Of a stretch of DNA of 64,000 nucleotides, positions 33,552-43,528 are shown piece by piece. Every line of letters starts with the position of its first letter. Within the stretch, counting starts at the first letter, position 1. The stretch lies in the NCBI RefSeq assembly GCF_900104095.1, contig NZ_FNJO01000010.1, positions 206,231 through 270,230 of the forward strand, in the 5' to 3' direction. The notes below the pieces were generated by a model, which made no database searches, was not told where the DNA came from, and worked only from the letters and a program-made list of their open reading frames with translations. This DNA is from Ralstonia sp. 25mfcol4.1. Its GTDB lineage: Bacteria; Pseudomonadota; Gammaproteobacteria; Burkholderiales; Burkholderiaceae. The position numbers and the translations under genes were made by a program.

Positions 33552-34055
33552 TCAGCGCGGCGGCATGTCGCCCCCATCGTCGTCCCGGTCGTCATGTTCC
33601 GGCGGCAGCCTTTTGGTCAGCCTGCCGTCGAAGCGCGCGTGCAGGCTGGTCTCCAGCTTGCCGCCCAGCCTCAGCAGCAGCATGCCCAGCCCTAGCGCCA
33701 TCACGACGATCGCGTAATAGCCGGCACCCGACGCCGCGCCCAGGATGGCCGCGAGCCAGATGCCCGCCGCCGTGGTCAGACCCTGCGGGCGGTCATGCAC
33801 GCCGTGACGCGCAATCACGCCCACCCCCAGGAAGCCCACCCCGGTCATCAAGCCCTGCAGCACGCGCGACATGGCGTCGGGCGGGTGCCCGTTGAGCGTC
33901 ACCACGCAAACGGCCGTGGCCGCCCCCAGCGCCACCAGCCCCAGCGTGCGCATGCCGGCTGCCTTGCCGTGCAGGTTGCGGTCCAGGCCGATGATGGCGC
34001 CCGCGGCAAGCCCGCCCAGCAGGCGCCAGAAGAGTTCCAGCGAGAATTGGTCCAT
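33552..34055 (-). CDS. MgtC/SapB family membrane protein
   Basis: 167 residues. Four or five helices in the order of MgtC: LELFWRLLGGLAAGAIIGLD with the conserved Asp/Arg pair, AAGMRTLGLVALGAATAVCV, LQGLMTGVGFLGVGVIARHG and GLTTAAGIWLAAILGAASGA. The C-terminus is short and acidic (EHDDRDDDGGDMPPR) and lacks the ACT-like domain of Salmonella MgtC. Family members influence Mg2+ homeostasis and F-ATPase. Convergent with IclR and divergent from the isomerase gene. Confidence 0.9.
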   Translation of the reverse strand: MDQFSLELFWRLLGGLAAGAIIGLDRNLHGKAAGMRTLGLVALGAATAVCVVTLNGHPPDAMSRVLQGLMTGVGFLGVGVIARHGVHDRPQGLTTAAGIWLAAILGAASGAGYYAIVVMALGLGMLLLRLGGKLETSLHARFDGRLTKRLPPEHDDRDDDGGDMPPR

Positions 34056-34150
34056 GTCGGCAAGCTTAGCGCGTGATGCGTCGACATGACAGGCGGGATT
34101 GCCGTACGATGCGGGGGATCCCTGCCCTCCTCCCCAACGGAACCGCTTCC

Positions 34151-34519
34151 ATGCCCCATCTGATCGTTGAAATCACCGAAAACACGCGCCTGACCTGCTC
34201 CTTCGAGGAACTGCTGGACGAAGCGAATGCCGCGCTGCTGTCGAGCGGCCAGTTCCAGGAACCCGATATCAAGTCGCGTTGCATCACGCTGTCCACGTTC
34301 CGCCAGGGCACGGAGCCGGCCGACCGCGCCTTTGTCCATGCCACGCTGCAGATCCTGGACGGCCGCGACCAGGGCGTGCGCAAGCAGCTTGGCGAACTGG
34401 TGGTGAATGCGATTTCGGAAATGGTGCGCCCCGGTGCGCCGGGGCAGACCGTGCAGGTCACGGTGAACGTCGTGGAGATGGAGCGCGCCACCTTTTCCAA
34501 GCAGATCATTGCCGGCTGA
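34151..34519 (+). CDS. 5-carboxymethyl-2-hydroxymuconate isomerase family protein
   Basis: 122 residues from ATG 34151. The catalytic N-terminal Pro follows Met (MPHLIVEITENTRL), as in the 4-oxalocrotonate tautomerase superfamily. Other marks are SFEELLDEANAALLSSGQFQ, DIKSRCITLSTFRQG and FVHATLQILDGRD. HpaF-type enzymes isomerise 5-carboxymethyl-2-hydroxymuconate in homoprotocatechuate breakdown. No other hpa genes are nearby, so its pathway role here is open. Confidence 0.88.
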   Translation: MPHLIVEITENTRLTCSFEELLDEANAALLSSGQFQEPDIKSRCITLSTFRQGTEPADRAFVHATLQILDGRDQGVRKQLGELVVNAISEMVRPGAPGQTVQVTVNVVEMERATFSKQIIAG

Positions 34520-34623
34520 CCGGCCGGCTGAACCGGGACGGCGCGATATCACGGCGCCAATCCTGACCTAAGCTGGAACCTCCGGCTGGCCACGCCGGCC
34601 GCCAGTTACCGGGAGACATCGCC

Positions 34624-34863
34624 ATGGACACCCCCTTCCACCAGTTCTCCGACCTCTTCGCACAGCTTGGCCTGCCGTCGGACGAGGCCAGCATCCGCGC
34701 CTTTATCGGCAAGCATTCGCCGGTTCCGGAAGATGTCGATCTCTGGGACGCATCCTTCTGGACACCCGCACAGGCCACACTGCTGCGCGACGAGATCATC
34801 GAGGATGCCGACTGGGCCGAGGCTGTCGATCAGCTGAACCTGGCCCTGCGCGCGCCCGCCTGA
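34624..34863 (+). CDS. DUF2789 family protein
   Basis: 79 residues, acidic and soluble, opening with MDTPFHQFSDLFAQLGLPSD and including FWTPAQATLLRDEIIEDADW, the family pattern. GGGAGACATCGCC precedes the ATG. It is a small conserved protein of unknown function common in beta- and gamma-proteobacteria. Confidence 0.82.
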   Translation: MDTPFHQFSDLFAQLGLPSDEASIRAFIGKHSPVPEDVDLWDASFWTPAQATLLRDEIIEDADWAEAVDQLNLALRAPA

Positions 34864-35015
34864 TCCGCGCCGCGCATCAGTCGCACGTAGAACCTTGGGC
34901 CGATGGACGCCAGCGCGGGATCGGCGCTACCATCGGCTGACCCACCATCCAGGGTGATTGCGACCTGCCACCCGCCGCCCTGCGGCGGGCGTGCCAGTAC
35001 GCCACGGAGATATCC

Positions 35016-35393
35016 ATGCTGCTGTGCCGCCATGCCAACCGATTCGCTTTGTTCGCCGCGTCGTTCGTCATATTGTTCGCCGGTCTGACGCCCCTGTTCC
35101 ACGGGCATGCGCAGACACCGCAGCCGTCTGCGGGCGACGCCGCCATCAACGACGCCATTTCCGATGCGGTCCGCCAGGGCTCGATCCGCTTCCAGCCCAC
35201 CCCATCGCATGCGCCCACGCTCGAAGAGCAATGCGACCAGCTGGCCCTGCAGATTGGCGAAACCCCACGCCGCAGCTACCGGCCATCGAACGCGCCGGTC
35301 GAAAACAGCCAGGGCAACGAGATCTCGACCGTCGAACGCGATCGCACCCGCCGGCAACTCCAGAAGGTTTATCAGGAAAAGTGCATGCAGTAG
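35016..35393 (+). CDS. Hypothetical secreted protein
   Basis: 125 residues. A hydrophobic signal (FALFAASFVILFAGLTPLF, possible cleavage after GHAQ) leads to a hydrophilic mature part with one Cys near the middle (EEQCDQLALQIGE) and one at the end (YQEKCMQ). A basic helix (STVERDRTRRQLQKVYQEK) closes the protein. GGAG lies six bases before the ATG at 35016. Short periplasmic proteins of this form are common in Cupriavidus; I know no function. Confidence 0.6.
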   Translation: MLLCRHANRFALFAASFVILFAGLTPLFHGHAQTPQPSAGDAAINDAISDAVRQGSIRFQPTPSHAPTLEEQCDQLALQIGETPRRSYRPSNAPVENSQGNEISTVERDRTRRQLQKVYQEKCMQ

Positions 35394-35493
35394 CGGACCA
35401 CCGATCCGCTACTGCCAGGAAGCAACCCTACCGTGATCGGATAGCGGCAGAAAAGCGCCGTCATCCGCACTTCCACCCGATAGCCGAGACCGC

Positions 35494-37083
35494 TCAGGTC
35501 ACCGGCGCGGGGTTGAACAGCGCCAGCGAATTGTGCAGGCCATGGTGCTCGGCCCAGGTCTTCTTGCGGCCGCTGGCCACGTCGATCATCAGGCGGAACA
35601 GCTCCCAGCCCACATCCTCGATGGTGGCTTCACCCGTGGCGATACGGCCCGCGTTGACGTCCATCAGGTCGTGCCAGCGGCGCGCGAGGTCGCTGCGGGT
35701 GGCCACCTTGATGACTGGCACCTCGGCCAGCCCGTAAGGCGTGCCCCGGCCCGTGGTGAACACGTGCAGGTTCATGCCGGCAGCCAGTTGCAGCGTGCCG
35801 CAGATGAAATCGCTGGCCGGCGTGGCGGCGTAGATCAGGCCCTTGGTGCGGACCTTGTCGCCGGGCGACACCACGCCCGAGATCGGCGCGCTGCCCGATT
35901 TCACGATCGACCCCATGGCCTTTTCGACGATGTTCGACAGGCCGCCCTTCTTGTTGCCCGGCGTGGTGTTGGCGCTGCGGTCCACGCGGCCACGGTCCAG
36001 GTATTTGTCGTACCAGTCCATCTCGCGGATCATCGCCTCGGCCACTTCGGGCGTGGCGGCGCGCGAGGTCAGCTGGTCGATGCCATCGCGCACTTCGGTC
36101 ACTTCCGAGAACATCACCGTCGCGCCGGCCCGCACCAGCAGGTCCGTGGCAAAGCCGACGGCCGGGTTGGCGGTGACGCCCGAGAACGCATCGCTGCCGC
36201 CGCACTGCACACCCACCACCAGCTCGGACACAGGCACCGTCTCGCGCTTGCGCGCATTGAGCGCCTCAAGGTGCGGAATGGCCGTCTGCACGATCGAATC
36301 GATCATCGAGCCGAAGCCCACGTGCTTGTCGTCCTGCAGGCAGACCACGCCTACCTGCACTTCGCCGGCGCCGGTCTGGATCGGGATCGTGCCCGGCGGC
36401 ATCAGGCGCTCGGGCTGCAGCTTCTCGCAGCCCAGGCTCACCATCATGGCGGTACCGCCAAAATTCGGGTTCAGCGCGATATTGCGCAGCGTGCGGATCG
36501 GCACCACGGCATCGGGCGCATCGATGGCCACGCCGCAGCCGTAGGTGTGCTCCAGCCCGATCACGTCGTCGACGTTCGGATACTTCGGCAGCAGTTCGGC
36601 CTTGATGCGCTTGACCGCGTGATCGACCACGCCCGCCACGCACTGCACGGTCTGGGTGATGGCCAGGATGTTGCGGGTGCCCACCGAGCCATCCGGATTG
36701 CGGAAGCCTTCGAACGTGTAGCCTTCCAGCGGCGGCAGCGGCTCGGGCAGGCGCGTGCCGATCGGCAGGTCGGTCAGCCCCGGTGCCACGGGCATCTCGA
36801 TCACGCGCTCGTTGACCCAGCTGCCGCGCGGCAGGTCCTGCAGCGCGTAGCCGATGGTCACGTTGTAGCGCGTGACCGCGTCGCCCTTTTTCAGGTCGAC
36901 CAGCGCCACCTTGTGGCCCTGTGGCACGCGTTCCACCAGGGTCAGCCCGCACGGAAACACCGTGCCGGCAGGCAGGCCGCCGTCATTGGCGACGATGGCC
37001 ACGTTGTCATTGGCATGGATGCGGATGTACAGCGGCGGACGTTGCTCCGCGGCCTGGGCGTTCTGTACCGACAGGTCCGACAT
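35494..37083 (-). CDS. garD: Galactarate dehydratase (UxaA/GarD family)
   Basis: 529 residues, the length of E. coli GarD. An N-terminal SAF domain ([20 protein letters not shown]) is followed by the catalytic part: [70 protein letters not shown] and [19 protein letters not shown]. The enzyme dehydrates D-galactarate to 5-dehydro-4-deoxy-D-glucarate. The start is ATG 37083 with AAGGA upstream, 16 bases after the transporter stop on the same strand. The product is the substrate of the divergently encoded KdgD. Confidence 0.93.
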   Translation of the reverse strand: MSDLSVQNAQAAEQRPPLYIRIHANDNVAIVANDGGLPAGTVFPCGLTLVERVPQGHKVALVDLKKGDAVTRYNVTIGYALQDLPRGSWVNERVIEMPVAPGLTDLPIGTRLPEPLPPLEGYTFEGFRNPDGSVGTRNILAITQTVQCVAGVVDHAVKRIKAELLPKYPNVDDVIGLEHTYGCGVAIDAPDAVVPIRTLRNIALNPNFGGTAMMVSLGCEKLQPERLMPPGTIPIQTGAGEVQVGVVCLQDDKHVGFGSMIDSIVQTAIPHLEALNARKRETVPVSELVVGVQCGGSDAFSGVTANPAVGFATDLLVRAGATVMFSEVTEVRDGIDQLTSRAATPEVAEAMIREMDWYDKYLDRGRVDRSANTTPGNKKGGLSNIVEKAMGSIVKSGSAPISGVVSPGDKVRTKGLIYAATPASDFICGTLQLAAGMNLHVFTTGRGTPYGLAEVPVIKVATRSDLARRWHDLMDVNAGRIATGEATIEDVGWELFRLMIDVASGRKKTWAEHHGLHNSLALFNPAPVT

Positions 37084-37099
37084 GGTGGGGATTCCTTCT

Positions 37100-38467
37100 T
37101 TATTGGGGGTGCTTCAGTTCGACGCGGCGAATATCCTTGACGATCACCAGGTAGCTCAGCACGGTCACCAGGGCGTTGATGCCCACGAAGACCAGCGCGC
37201 CGTTGAACGAGCCCGTGGCGCTCAGGATATAGCCGATCACGATCGGCGTCACGATGCCGGCGATATTGCCGAACGTGTTGAAAATGCTGCCGGCCAGGCC
37301 GATCACTTCCTTGGGCGCCGTATCGGCCACCACGGCCCAGCCCAGCGCGCCAATGCCCTTGCCGAAGAACGCCAGCGCCATGATGCCCACGACCAGCCAT
37401 TCGGCATCGACGTAGTTGCACGCGATCATCGACACCGACAGCAGCATGCCGGCCACGATGGGCACCTTGCGGGCCAGCGTCAGCGAATGGCCGCGGCGCA
37501 GCAGCGTGTCGGAGATCACGCCACCCAGCACGCCGCCCAGGAAACCGCAGATGGCCGGCAGCGAGGCCACGAAACCGGCCTTCAGGATCGACATGCCGCG
37601 CGCCTGCACCAGGTACACCGGGAACCAGGTCAGGAAGAAGTACGTCAGCACATTGATGCAGTACTGGCCCAGGTAGACACCGGCCAGCATGCGGTTGGTC
37701 AGCAACTGCCTGGCGTAGAACCAGCCGGCCGGATTGGCCACGCCGCCGCCCTTCCTGGCGTCTTCGCCTTCGCCCATGTGAATCAGCCCGCCGCCCTGCG
37801 CGATATGGTCAAGCTCCGCCTGGTTGACACCGGTGTGCGTGGCCGGGCTACGCATGACCTTGAGCCAGACCACGGCAAGCAGCATGCCCATGATGCCCAT
37901 CCACAGGTACACATGGTGCCAGCCCCAGCTATGGACGATCCACGCCATCAGCGGCGTGAACACCACGGCGGCAAAGTACTGCGCGGCGTTGAAGATGGCC
38001 GATGCAGTACCGCGCTCGGCGGTCGGGAACCAGCTGGCCACCACCTTGGCGTTGGCCGGGAAAGCCGGCGATTCCGCCAGGCCCACGGCAAAGCGCAGCG
38101 CGAACAGCACGCTGATGGCCTGGCCGATCGTCGCGAAAACGCCAATCCAGCCCTGCAGCAGCGTGAAGAACGACCACAGGAAAATGCTGAAGGCATAAAT
38201 GCGGCGAGCGCCGAAACGGTCGAGCAGCCAGCCGCCCGGGATCTGCGCCATCACGTAGGCCCAGCTGAAGGCCGAGAAGATATAGCCCATCTGCACCGCC
38301 GAGAAGCCGAACTCCTCGCGCATGGCGGGGCCGGTGATGGACAGCGTGGCACGATCGGCGTAGTTGATCGTGGTCACGATAAAGATCAGGGCAAGGATCC
38401 AGTAGCGGACGTTGGTGCGGCGGGCGCCGGATGCGGCGGCCGCGCTGGAAGCGGGTGTTGCGTTCAT
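37100..38467 (-). CDS. MFS transporter, D-galactarate/glucarate type (ACS family)
   Basis: 455 residues from ATG 38467 with GAGGAGACCC upstream. Twelve membrane helices; the family signature [20 protein letters not shown] and [12 protein letters not shown] after the third helix are those of anion:cation symporters such as GudP/Gar[20 protein letters not shown] is also typical. It should import sugar diacids with protons. It is first in an operon with garD and divergent from kdgD. Confidence 0.92.
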   Translation of the reverse strand: MNATPASSAAAASGARRTNVRYWILALIFIVTTINYADRATLSITGPAMREEFGFSAVQMGYIFSAFSWAYVMAQIPGGWLLDRFGARRIYAFSIFLWSFFTLLQGWIGVFATIGQAISVLFALRFAVGLAESPAFPANAKVVASWFPTAERGTASAIFNAAQYFAAVVFTPLMAWIVHSWGWHHVYLWMGIMGMLLAVVWLKVMRSPATHTGVNQAELDHIAQGGGLIHMGEGEDARKGGGVANPAGWFYARQLLTNRMLAGVYLGQYCINVLTYFFLTWFPVYLVQARGMSILKAGFVASLPAICGFLGGVLGGVISDTLLRRGHSLTLARKVPIVAGMLLSVSMIACNYVDAEWLVVGIMALAFFGKGIGALGWAVVADTAPKEVIGLAGSIFNTFGNIAGIVTPIVIGYILSATGSFNGALVFVGINALVTVLSYLVIVKDIRRVELKHPQ

Positions 38468-38532
38468 CTGGGTCTCCTCACAGCCGGCGGACCTGGATGC
38501 GGGAATGCGTCGGGACCGGCTTGTGATATGTC

Positions 38533-38805
38533 GTCGTACGACCAGAATTATAAAGACCGCGTTCCTTCCCCCGCAGTGCGCGTTTACCCTGCCTCGGTGC
38601 AATTGGCTGCGTTACCGTGCAACGGGCGATACCGCCGCCTTTCAATTGGCTTGCGGCTTTGCGGGGTATTGTGCTCCCCTTGCCTTCCTGAACCGTGGGG
38701 CCCCAACGATGCCGCGCCGCCTGCCTTCGGCCCCCTTTTCCCCGGGGTTTTCCCTTGGTTTGATCCCTACCCCTTGCACGGTCAAGTTGTTAGTTGTACG
38801 ATGAC
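38533..38805. promoter_or_regulatory. Two related operator-like palindromes in the garD/kdgD divergent region
   Basis: GTCGTACGAC at 38533-38542 is a perfect palindrome 66 bases before the transporter start. GTTGTACGATGAC at 38793-38805, about 96 bases before kdgD, shares eight of ten bases with it. The pattern fits FadR-type GntR operators. The rest of the 433-base gap (38468-38900) holds no gene. No regulator gene is adjacent. Confidence 0.45.
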
Positions 38806-38900
38806 TTATCTCGCGACATTCACAACGATGGACCGAGGTGCCAACCGGCCTTGATCCACACTTAACCACCATTCGCCATGTGGCGATCAGGAAGAGCGAC

Positions 38901-39815
38901 ATGACTACACCGCAAGAACTGAAGCAGATTATCTCTGAAGGCCTGCTCTCGTTCCCCGTTACCGATTTCGACGCACAGGGCAACTTCCGCGCCGACACCT
39001 ATACCGAGCGCCTGGAATGGCTGGCGCCGTACGGTGCCTCGGCCCTGTTCGCCGCGGGCGGCACCGGTGAGTTCTTCTCGCTGACGCAGCAGGACTACTC
39101 GAATGTGATTCGCACCGCGGTGGAAACCTGCCGTGGCAAGGTACCTATCCTGGCCGGCGCCGGCGGCCCGACCCGCGTGGCCATCGAGTACGCCAGGGAA
39201 GCCGAGCGCCTGGGCGCCCACGGCATCCTGCTGATGCCGCACTACCTGACCGAAGCCAGCGAAGACGGTATCGCGAACCACATCGAAGAGGTTTGCCGCG
39301 CCACCAAGTGCGGCGTGATCGTCTACAACCGCGCCAATTCGCGCATCGGCGCCGACCTGCTGGCCAAGGTCGTGGACAAGTGCCCGAACCTGATCGGTTT
39401 CAAGGACGGCGTGGGTGACATCGAAGCCATGGTGCGCGTGCGCCGCAAGCTGGGCGACCGCCTGGCCTACCTGGGTGGCCTGCCCACCGCCGAAGTCTAC
39501 GCCGCCGCCTACAAGGCGCTGGGCGTGCCGGTGTACTCGTCGGCCGTGTTCAACTTCATCCCGAAGACCGCGATGGACTTCTACCGTGCCGTGGCCGCCG
39601 ACGACCACGCTACGATCGGCCGCCTGATCGATGACTTCTTCCTGCCGTACCTGGACATCCGCAACCGCAAGCATGGCTACGCCGTGTCGATCGTGAAGGC
39701 CGGCGCCAGGCTGGTTGGCCACGACGCCGGCCCGGTGCGCGCGCCGCTGACCGACCTGACCGAGGAAGAAGTGGCCAGGCTGGACGCCCTGATCAAGAAG
39801 CTGGGTCCGCAATAA
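38901..39815 (+). CDS. kdgD: 5-dehydro-4-deoxyglucarate dehydratase
   Basis: 304 residues from ATG 38901 with AGGAAGAGCGAC upstream. A DHDPS-fold class I aldolase: the hydroxyl pocket is [16 protein letters not shown] (the family's GGTGEF), Tyr lies in [10 protein letters not shown] and the Schiff-base Lys in [13 protein letters not shown]. It converts 5-dehydro-4-deoxy-D-glucarate to 2-oxoglutarate semialdehyde, CO2 and water. The semialdehyde dehydrogenase of the pathway is not in the window. Divergent from transporter-garD, so the three form one catabolic unit. Confidence 0.95.
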   Translation: MTTPQELKQIISEGLLSFPVTDFDAQGNFRADTYTERLEWLAPYGASALFAAGGTGEFFSLTQQDYSNVIRTAVETCRGKVPILAGAGGPTRVAIEYAREAERLGAHGILLMPHYLTEASEDGIANHIEEVCRATKCGVIVYNRANSRIGADLLAKVVDKCPNLIGFKDGVGDIEAMVRVRRKLGDRLAYLGGLPTAEVYAAAYKALGVPVYSSAVFNFIPKTAMDFYRAVAADDHATIGRLIDDFFLPYLDIRNRKHGYAVSIVKAGARLVGHDAGPVRAPLTDLTEEEVARLDALIKKLGPQ

Positions 39816-39842
39816 GCCGTACCGTATCGAGTTGAAGCGTTG

Positions 39843-39870
39843 AGAGCCGACACAAGTCGGCTCTTTTTTT
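39843..39870 (+). terminator. Intrinsic terminator of kdgD
   Basis: AGAGCCGAC and GTCGGCTCT pair perfectly around ACAA, followed by seven T. It begins 28 bases after the kdgD stop. Confidence 0.92.
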
Positions 39871-40030
39871 GTGCAGGCGACGGGGCGAGCGGGCAATTCC
39901 GGCGGTCCGCCGGCCGTCCGCCGACACGCCAATCGTCAGCAATTCCGGCATCCGTATTCACCCTGATTCCGCGCCCAGTTCGACCAAATCGCGCGATCAT
40001 TGCGCCATTGACCGATGACGGAGGCCCGAT

Positions 40031-40834
40031 ATGGCAGCGCAGTCAGACGACAAGGCAGCCGAGCCGCTGGTGTTGCATGACAGCAGCGATGGCGTGGTGA
40101 CGCTGCGGCTGAACCGGCCGCTGCAGTTCAACGCGCTCTCCGAAGCCATGCTGGCCGCGCTGCACAGCGCCTTCCAGGGCATCGCCAACGATGACAGCGT
40201 GCGTTGCGTGATCCTGGCAGCCCAGGGCAAGGCGTTCTGCGCTGGCCACGATCTGCGGGAAATGCGCGGCAATCCCGAGCTTTCCTACTACCGGACCCTG
40301 TTCGCCCAGTGCAGCGTCGTGATGCAGGCCATCCAGGCGCTGCCGGTGCCTGTCATTGCGCGCGTCCAGGGCATCGCCACCGCCGCCGGCTGCCAGCTGG
40401 TAGCCAGTTGCGACCTGGCGATCGCGTCCATGCGGGCGCAGTTTGCCGTGTCCGGCATCAACGTCGGGCTCTTTTGCTCCACGCCGTCGGTGGCGCTCTC
40501 GCGCAACGTGGCAACGAAGCGGGCCTTCGACCTGCTGGTGACCGGCCGCTTCATCGACGCCCGGACGGCGGCCGACTGGGGCCTGATCAACGAAGCCGTG
40601 GCCGACGACGAACTCGATGCCGCCGTCGCGCGCACGGTGGCGCAGATCCGGACAAAAAGCCCGACGGCCATCCGCTATGGCAAGGCGATGTTCTACAGGC
40701 AGCAGCAGATGCCCCTGGCCGACGCCTACGCCTACGCGGGCGACGTGATGGCGCGCAACATGATGGAAGAGGATGCCGGCGAAGGCATCGACGCATTTCT
40801 GCAGAAGCGCGATCCACGCTGGACCCAGCGGTAG
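40031..40834 (+). CDS. Enoyl-CoA hydratase/isomerase family protein (ECHDC3-like)
   Basis: 267 residues. Crotonase-fold marks: RLNRPLQFNALSEAMLAALH, the first oxyanion loop FCAGHDLREMRGNPE, the second in VQGIATAAGCQLVASCDLAI and GINVGLFCSTPSVALSRNV. The catalytic Glu of ordinary hydratases (Glu144 in rat crotonase) is not at the usual GCELA position, where Gln is found, as in the ECHDC3 group, so hydratase activity is doubtful. It stands alone on the plus strand after the kdgD terminator. Confidence 0.85.
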   Translation: MAAQSDDKAAEPLVLHDSSDGVVTLRLNRPLQFNALSEAMLAALHSAFQGIANDDSVRCVILAAQGKAFCAGHDLREMRGNPELSYYRTLFAQCSVVMQAIQALPVPVIARVQGIATAAGCQLVASCDLAIASMRAQFAVSGINVGLFCSTPSVALSRNVATKRAFDLLVTGRFIDARTAADWGLINEAVADDELDAAVARTVAQIRTKSPTAIRYGKAMFYRQQQMPLADAYAYAGDVMARNMMEEDAGEGIDAFLQKRDPRWTQR

Positions 40835-41171
40835 CACCGGCTGCATCGCCCCGCGCGGACGATGCACCGTGACCAGCCCGGCCGCGCACCACAACCGTCC
40901 CACCGTGCGCCAGGAAGGTGAAAAACACCCGAATTTCGTCCCGTTTGCGCTGGCCCAGAACCTGCAATGGTGATGGTCGAAGAGTAGAAGCGTTCAACCG
41001 CCCGTTTCCTGACGACCACATTGGCGCAGGCAGGCGGCAGGAAATTGCTCTTGATGTCCGCACCCCCGCGGAACTCGAGAGCCAGAGACTTTTCCTGCAT
41101 CCCAGGTATTCCAGGTATCCCGCGTTCCCGGTCGGCCGGACCCGTTCAACCTTTCCTGAACCCGGAACGAC

Positions 41172-42167
41172 ATGACCGACACCACCACCCTCACCCTGCA
41201 CGAACTGGCGCGCGAGTCGCGCATGGGCGCCCACGGCACCGAGACCGATGCGCGGGACATCCGCCGCATCGACCTGTCGGATTTTGACCAGCGCAAAACC
41301 GAGATTGCCGACCAGCTCTGGCAGGCCGCCGTCGAAATTGGCTTCTTTCAGCTGGAAAACCACGGCATCGACCTGACAGCCGTCCGCGAAGCGTTTGCCA
41401 TGACCGAACGGTTCTTCGCGCTGCCCGACGCGGTCAAGGGCCAGTATCCGCTGCAGAAGGCCAACAACGCCGGCTGGGAAGCCCGCGCCCAGGTGCGCCC
41501 GTCCACCGGCACGCCCGATCAGAAGGAGTCGTACCAGATCACGCGCCCGCATATGGCCGCACTCTGGCCCACCGACGCCGAGCTGCCCGGTTTCCAGGCC
41601 ACCATGCTCGCGTTCGAGCGGCAATGCTGGGATGTCGGCATGAAGGTGCTCTCCTGCTTTGCCGACAAGCTCGGCTTCGACGCGGATTTCTTCAGCCGCG
41701 CGCACGACCCCGTAGCGCCCGACTACCAGAGCACGCTGCGCCTGCTCCATTACTATGCGATCCCCCCGGCGGCGCAGCATAACCTCGACCTCTGGCGCGC
41801 CGGCGCGCATACCGATTTCGACTGCCTGACGCTGCTGTTCCAGCGTCAGGGACAGGGCGGATTGCAGGTATGCCCCGGCAAGGAGATGGACGCGCAGGCA
41901 TGGACGCCGATTCCGCCGGACGAGGACGTCATCACCTGCAACATCGGCGACATGCTGATGCGCTGGAGCGATGACCGGCTGCCGTCGAACTTCCACCGCG
42001 TACGCAACCCGATGCCTGGCGAGTACATGGGCCCGCGCTACAGCCTGGCGTTCTTTTGCCAGGCCAACCGCAATGCGGTGATCGAGGGGCCGGCGAAGCG
42101 GTATCCGGCGATCACAGCCGGCGACTTCCTGCGCCAGCGCGTAGCCGCGAACTTCAAGGCGTACTGA
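41172..42167 (+). CDS. Isopenicillin-N-synthase-like 2-oxoglutarate/Fe(II) oxygenase
   Basis: 331 residues. The Fe ligands are His213-x-Asp215 (GAHTDFDCLTLLFQ) and His275 (PSNFHRVRNP); the co-substrate Arg289 and Ser291 are in GPRYSLAFF. An N-terminal DIOX_N domain holds RRIDLSDFDQRKTEIADQLW and GFFQLENHGID. Such enzymes hydroxylate or desaturate small molecules using 2-oxoglutarate and oxygen; the target is unknown. The 337 bases upstream (40835-41171) hold no gene I can support, only a short CCAGGTAT tandem at 41102-41117. Confidence 0.87.
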   Translation: MTDTTTLTLHELARESRMGAHGTETDARDIRRIDLSDFDQRKTEIADQLWQAAVEIGFFQLENHGIDLTAVREAFAMTERFFALPDAVKGQYPLQKANNAGWEARAQVRPSTGTPDQKESYQITRPHMAALWPTDAELPGFQATMLAFERQCWDVGMKVLSCFADKLGFDADFFSRAHDPVAPDYQSTLRLLHYYAIPPAAQHNLDLWRAGAHTDFDCLTLLFQRQGQGGLQVCPGKEMDAQAWTPIPPDEDVITCNIGDMLMRWSDDRLPSNFHRVRNPMPGEYMGPRYSLAFFCQANRNAVIEGPAKRYPAITAGDFLRQRVAANFKAY

Positions 42168-42193
42168 CGCCCGGGCGCCGGCCCGGCGCCCAG

Positions 42194-42230
42194 AAAAACA
42201 AAAAACCCCGCGCTCTTGCGAGTCACGGGG
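42194..42230 (-). terminator. Intrinsic terminator of the HU-H1 gene
   Basis: Read on the minus strand, CCCCGTGACTC, a GCAA loop and GAGCGCGGGG form a stem with one bulged base, followed by TTTTTTG and more T. It lies 65 bases after the stop at 42295, in the gap to the convergent oxygenase gene. Confidence 0.85.
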
Positions 42231-42294
42231 TCTTAAGCCGTCCGGCGCCTGCACAAGGCAGGCATCGGACAGGCGACTACCAAAGTCGGGGCTA

Positions 42295-42756
42295 TCAGGC
42301 CGCAGCGTCCTTCAGCTTCTTAAGCGGACGGACCTTGACCTTGACGCTGGCCGGCTTGGCCGGGAACCAACGCTCTTCACCCGTGAACGGGTCCTTGCCG
42401 AAACGCTTCTTCTTGGCCGGCACTTGCTGCGCGGTTACCTTCAGCAGGCCCGGCAGCGTGAATTCACCAGCGCCCTTCTTGTTCAGCGCGCTGACGATCG
42501 TGTTTTCCAGGTGAGCCAGCACCGTCTTCACGGCCTTGGCTTCGAGCTGGGTTTGTGCCACCAGGTGAGCGACCAGGCTCGACTTGTTGAAGGTGTCCTT
42601 CAGCGGCTTCACGGTCGGAGCAGCGGCGGGAGCAGCCTTCTTGGCCGGTGCGGCGGCCTTCTTTGCGGCAGCCTTCACGGGTGCCTTGGTTGCTGCGGCC
42701 TTCTTGGCAGCAGGCTTGGTTGCAGTCTTCGCGGTCGGTTTCGCTTTGGTCGCCAT
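42295..42756 (-). CDS. HU-family DNA-binding protein with histone-H1-like Lys/Ala tail
   Basis: 153 residues from ATG 42756 (MATKAKPTAKTATKPAAKKA). The first 60 residues are almost all Lys, Ala, Pro and Thr in PAKKA-like repeats, like the Bordetella BpH1 and eukaryotic H1 tails. From LKDTFNKSSLVAHLVAQTQL onward it is an HU/IHF fold: LENTIVSALNKKGAGEFTLP, and RFGKDPFTGEERWFPAKPAS with KVRPLKKLKDAAA. It should bind and compact DNA. It is monocistronic with its own terminator. The fusion of the two nucleoid-protein types in one chain is typical of Burkholderiales. Confidence 0.88.
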   Translation of the reverse strand: MATKAKPTAKTATKPAAKKAAATKAPVKAAAKKAAAPAKKAAPAAAPTVKPLKDTFNKSSLVAHLVAQTQLEAKAVKTVLAHLENTIVSALNKKGAGEFTLPGLLKVTAQQVPAKKKRFGKDPFTGEERWFPAKPASVKVKVRPLKKLKDAAA

Positions 42757-43030
42757 ATCGATATACGAGAGTTGAAGATTGATGTCCCGGCCCCTTGCCA
42801 TCCATCGCAGCGTAGCACCTGTCATCGCTTGCGAATCGTGCTGGCCGGCACGCACTGAATCATAGCGGAAACAGCCAGAAGTAAAGGGGTTTTCTCACAT
42901 GCGACAGGTCAAACCAAGTGAAAACCCCGGGTTTTGTCGCTGGTTTGCGTCAGCAGATGCGCTGCGGAGCGATACGTCCCCCCACTTTCGCACGTGACAG
43001 ACGCCGCGGACGCGCAAAAGTTTCCGCGAA

Positions 43031-43528
43031 TCAGTGCGCGTGCGCGGCCATCGCATCGCGCGTTTCGCGCGCCAGCCCCATGGCAAAAGCGGCTTCGGCC
43101 ACCAGAAACAACGGCCCCACCAGCAGGCCGACGAGGTCGTCGACAAAGGCCGGCTTGCGACCCTCGAAGTAGTGACCGACGAACTGGATGACCCAACCGG
43201 CCACGAACAGGCCGATCCCGGTGGCCAGCCACGCCAGGGTGGAAAGCGCGGCAATCCATGCACCCGCCCAAACGAATGCCGCCAGGATCGCGGCCATCGC
43301 CACGCCAAAACCGAACGACAGGCGCAGGTAGAACAGGCAGGCCAGCACGTAGACGACGATGGCCGGCGTCAGGAACAGCGCGCCGTCCCCCAACGGCATG
43401 GCGGGGCGGCCCAGCAGCGCGGTAACGGCCAGCACGATCATCGGAATGCCGACGAAATGCGTGGCGACGTTACGGCTGTCACGGTGGTAGGCGGCGTAGC
43501 TGGACAGATGATCGATCAGGGTTTTCAC
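43031..43528 (-). CDS. Mpo1-like (DUF962/YGL010w) membrane protein
   Basis: 165 residues with four helices. Family motifs: LSSYAAYHRDSRNVATHFVG near the N-terminus with the metal-type histidines, VGIPMIVLAV, WVIQFVGHYFEGRKPAFVDD and GPLFLVAEAAF. The yeast relative Mpo1 is an Fe-dependent dioxygenase in alpha-oxidation of 2-hydroxy fatty acids; the His pattern is conserved here. The bacterial role is not established. Divergent from the acetyltransferase gene. Confidence 0.85.
   Translation of the reverse strand: MKTLIDHLSSYAAYHRDSRNVATHFVGIPMIVLAVTALLGRPAMPLGDGALFLTPAIVVYVLACLFYLRLSFGFGVAMAAILAAFVWAGAWIAALSTLAWLATGIGLFVAGWVIQFVGHYFEGRKPAFVDDLVGLLVGPLFLVAEAAFAMGLARETRDAMAAHAH

Noticed and set aside
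35533..37140. Long open frame opposite garD
   Set aside because: Antisense shadow of a well-supported gene; composition is unlike the neighbouring proteins and no family motif appears.
41102..41119. Tandem CCAGGTAT repeat before the oxygenase gene
   Set aside because: Only two short copies without symmetry; compatible with chance and too weak to list as a site.
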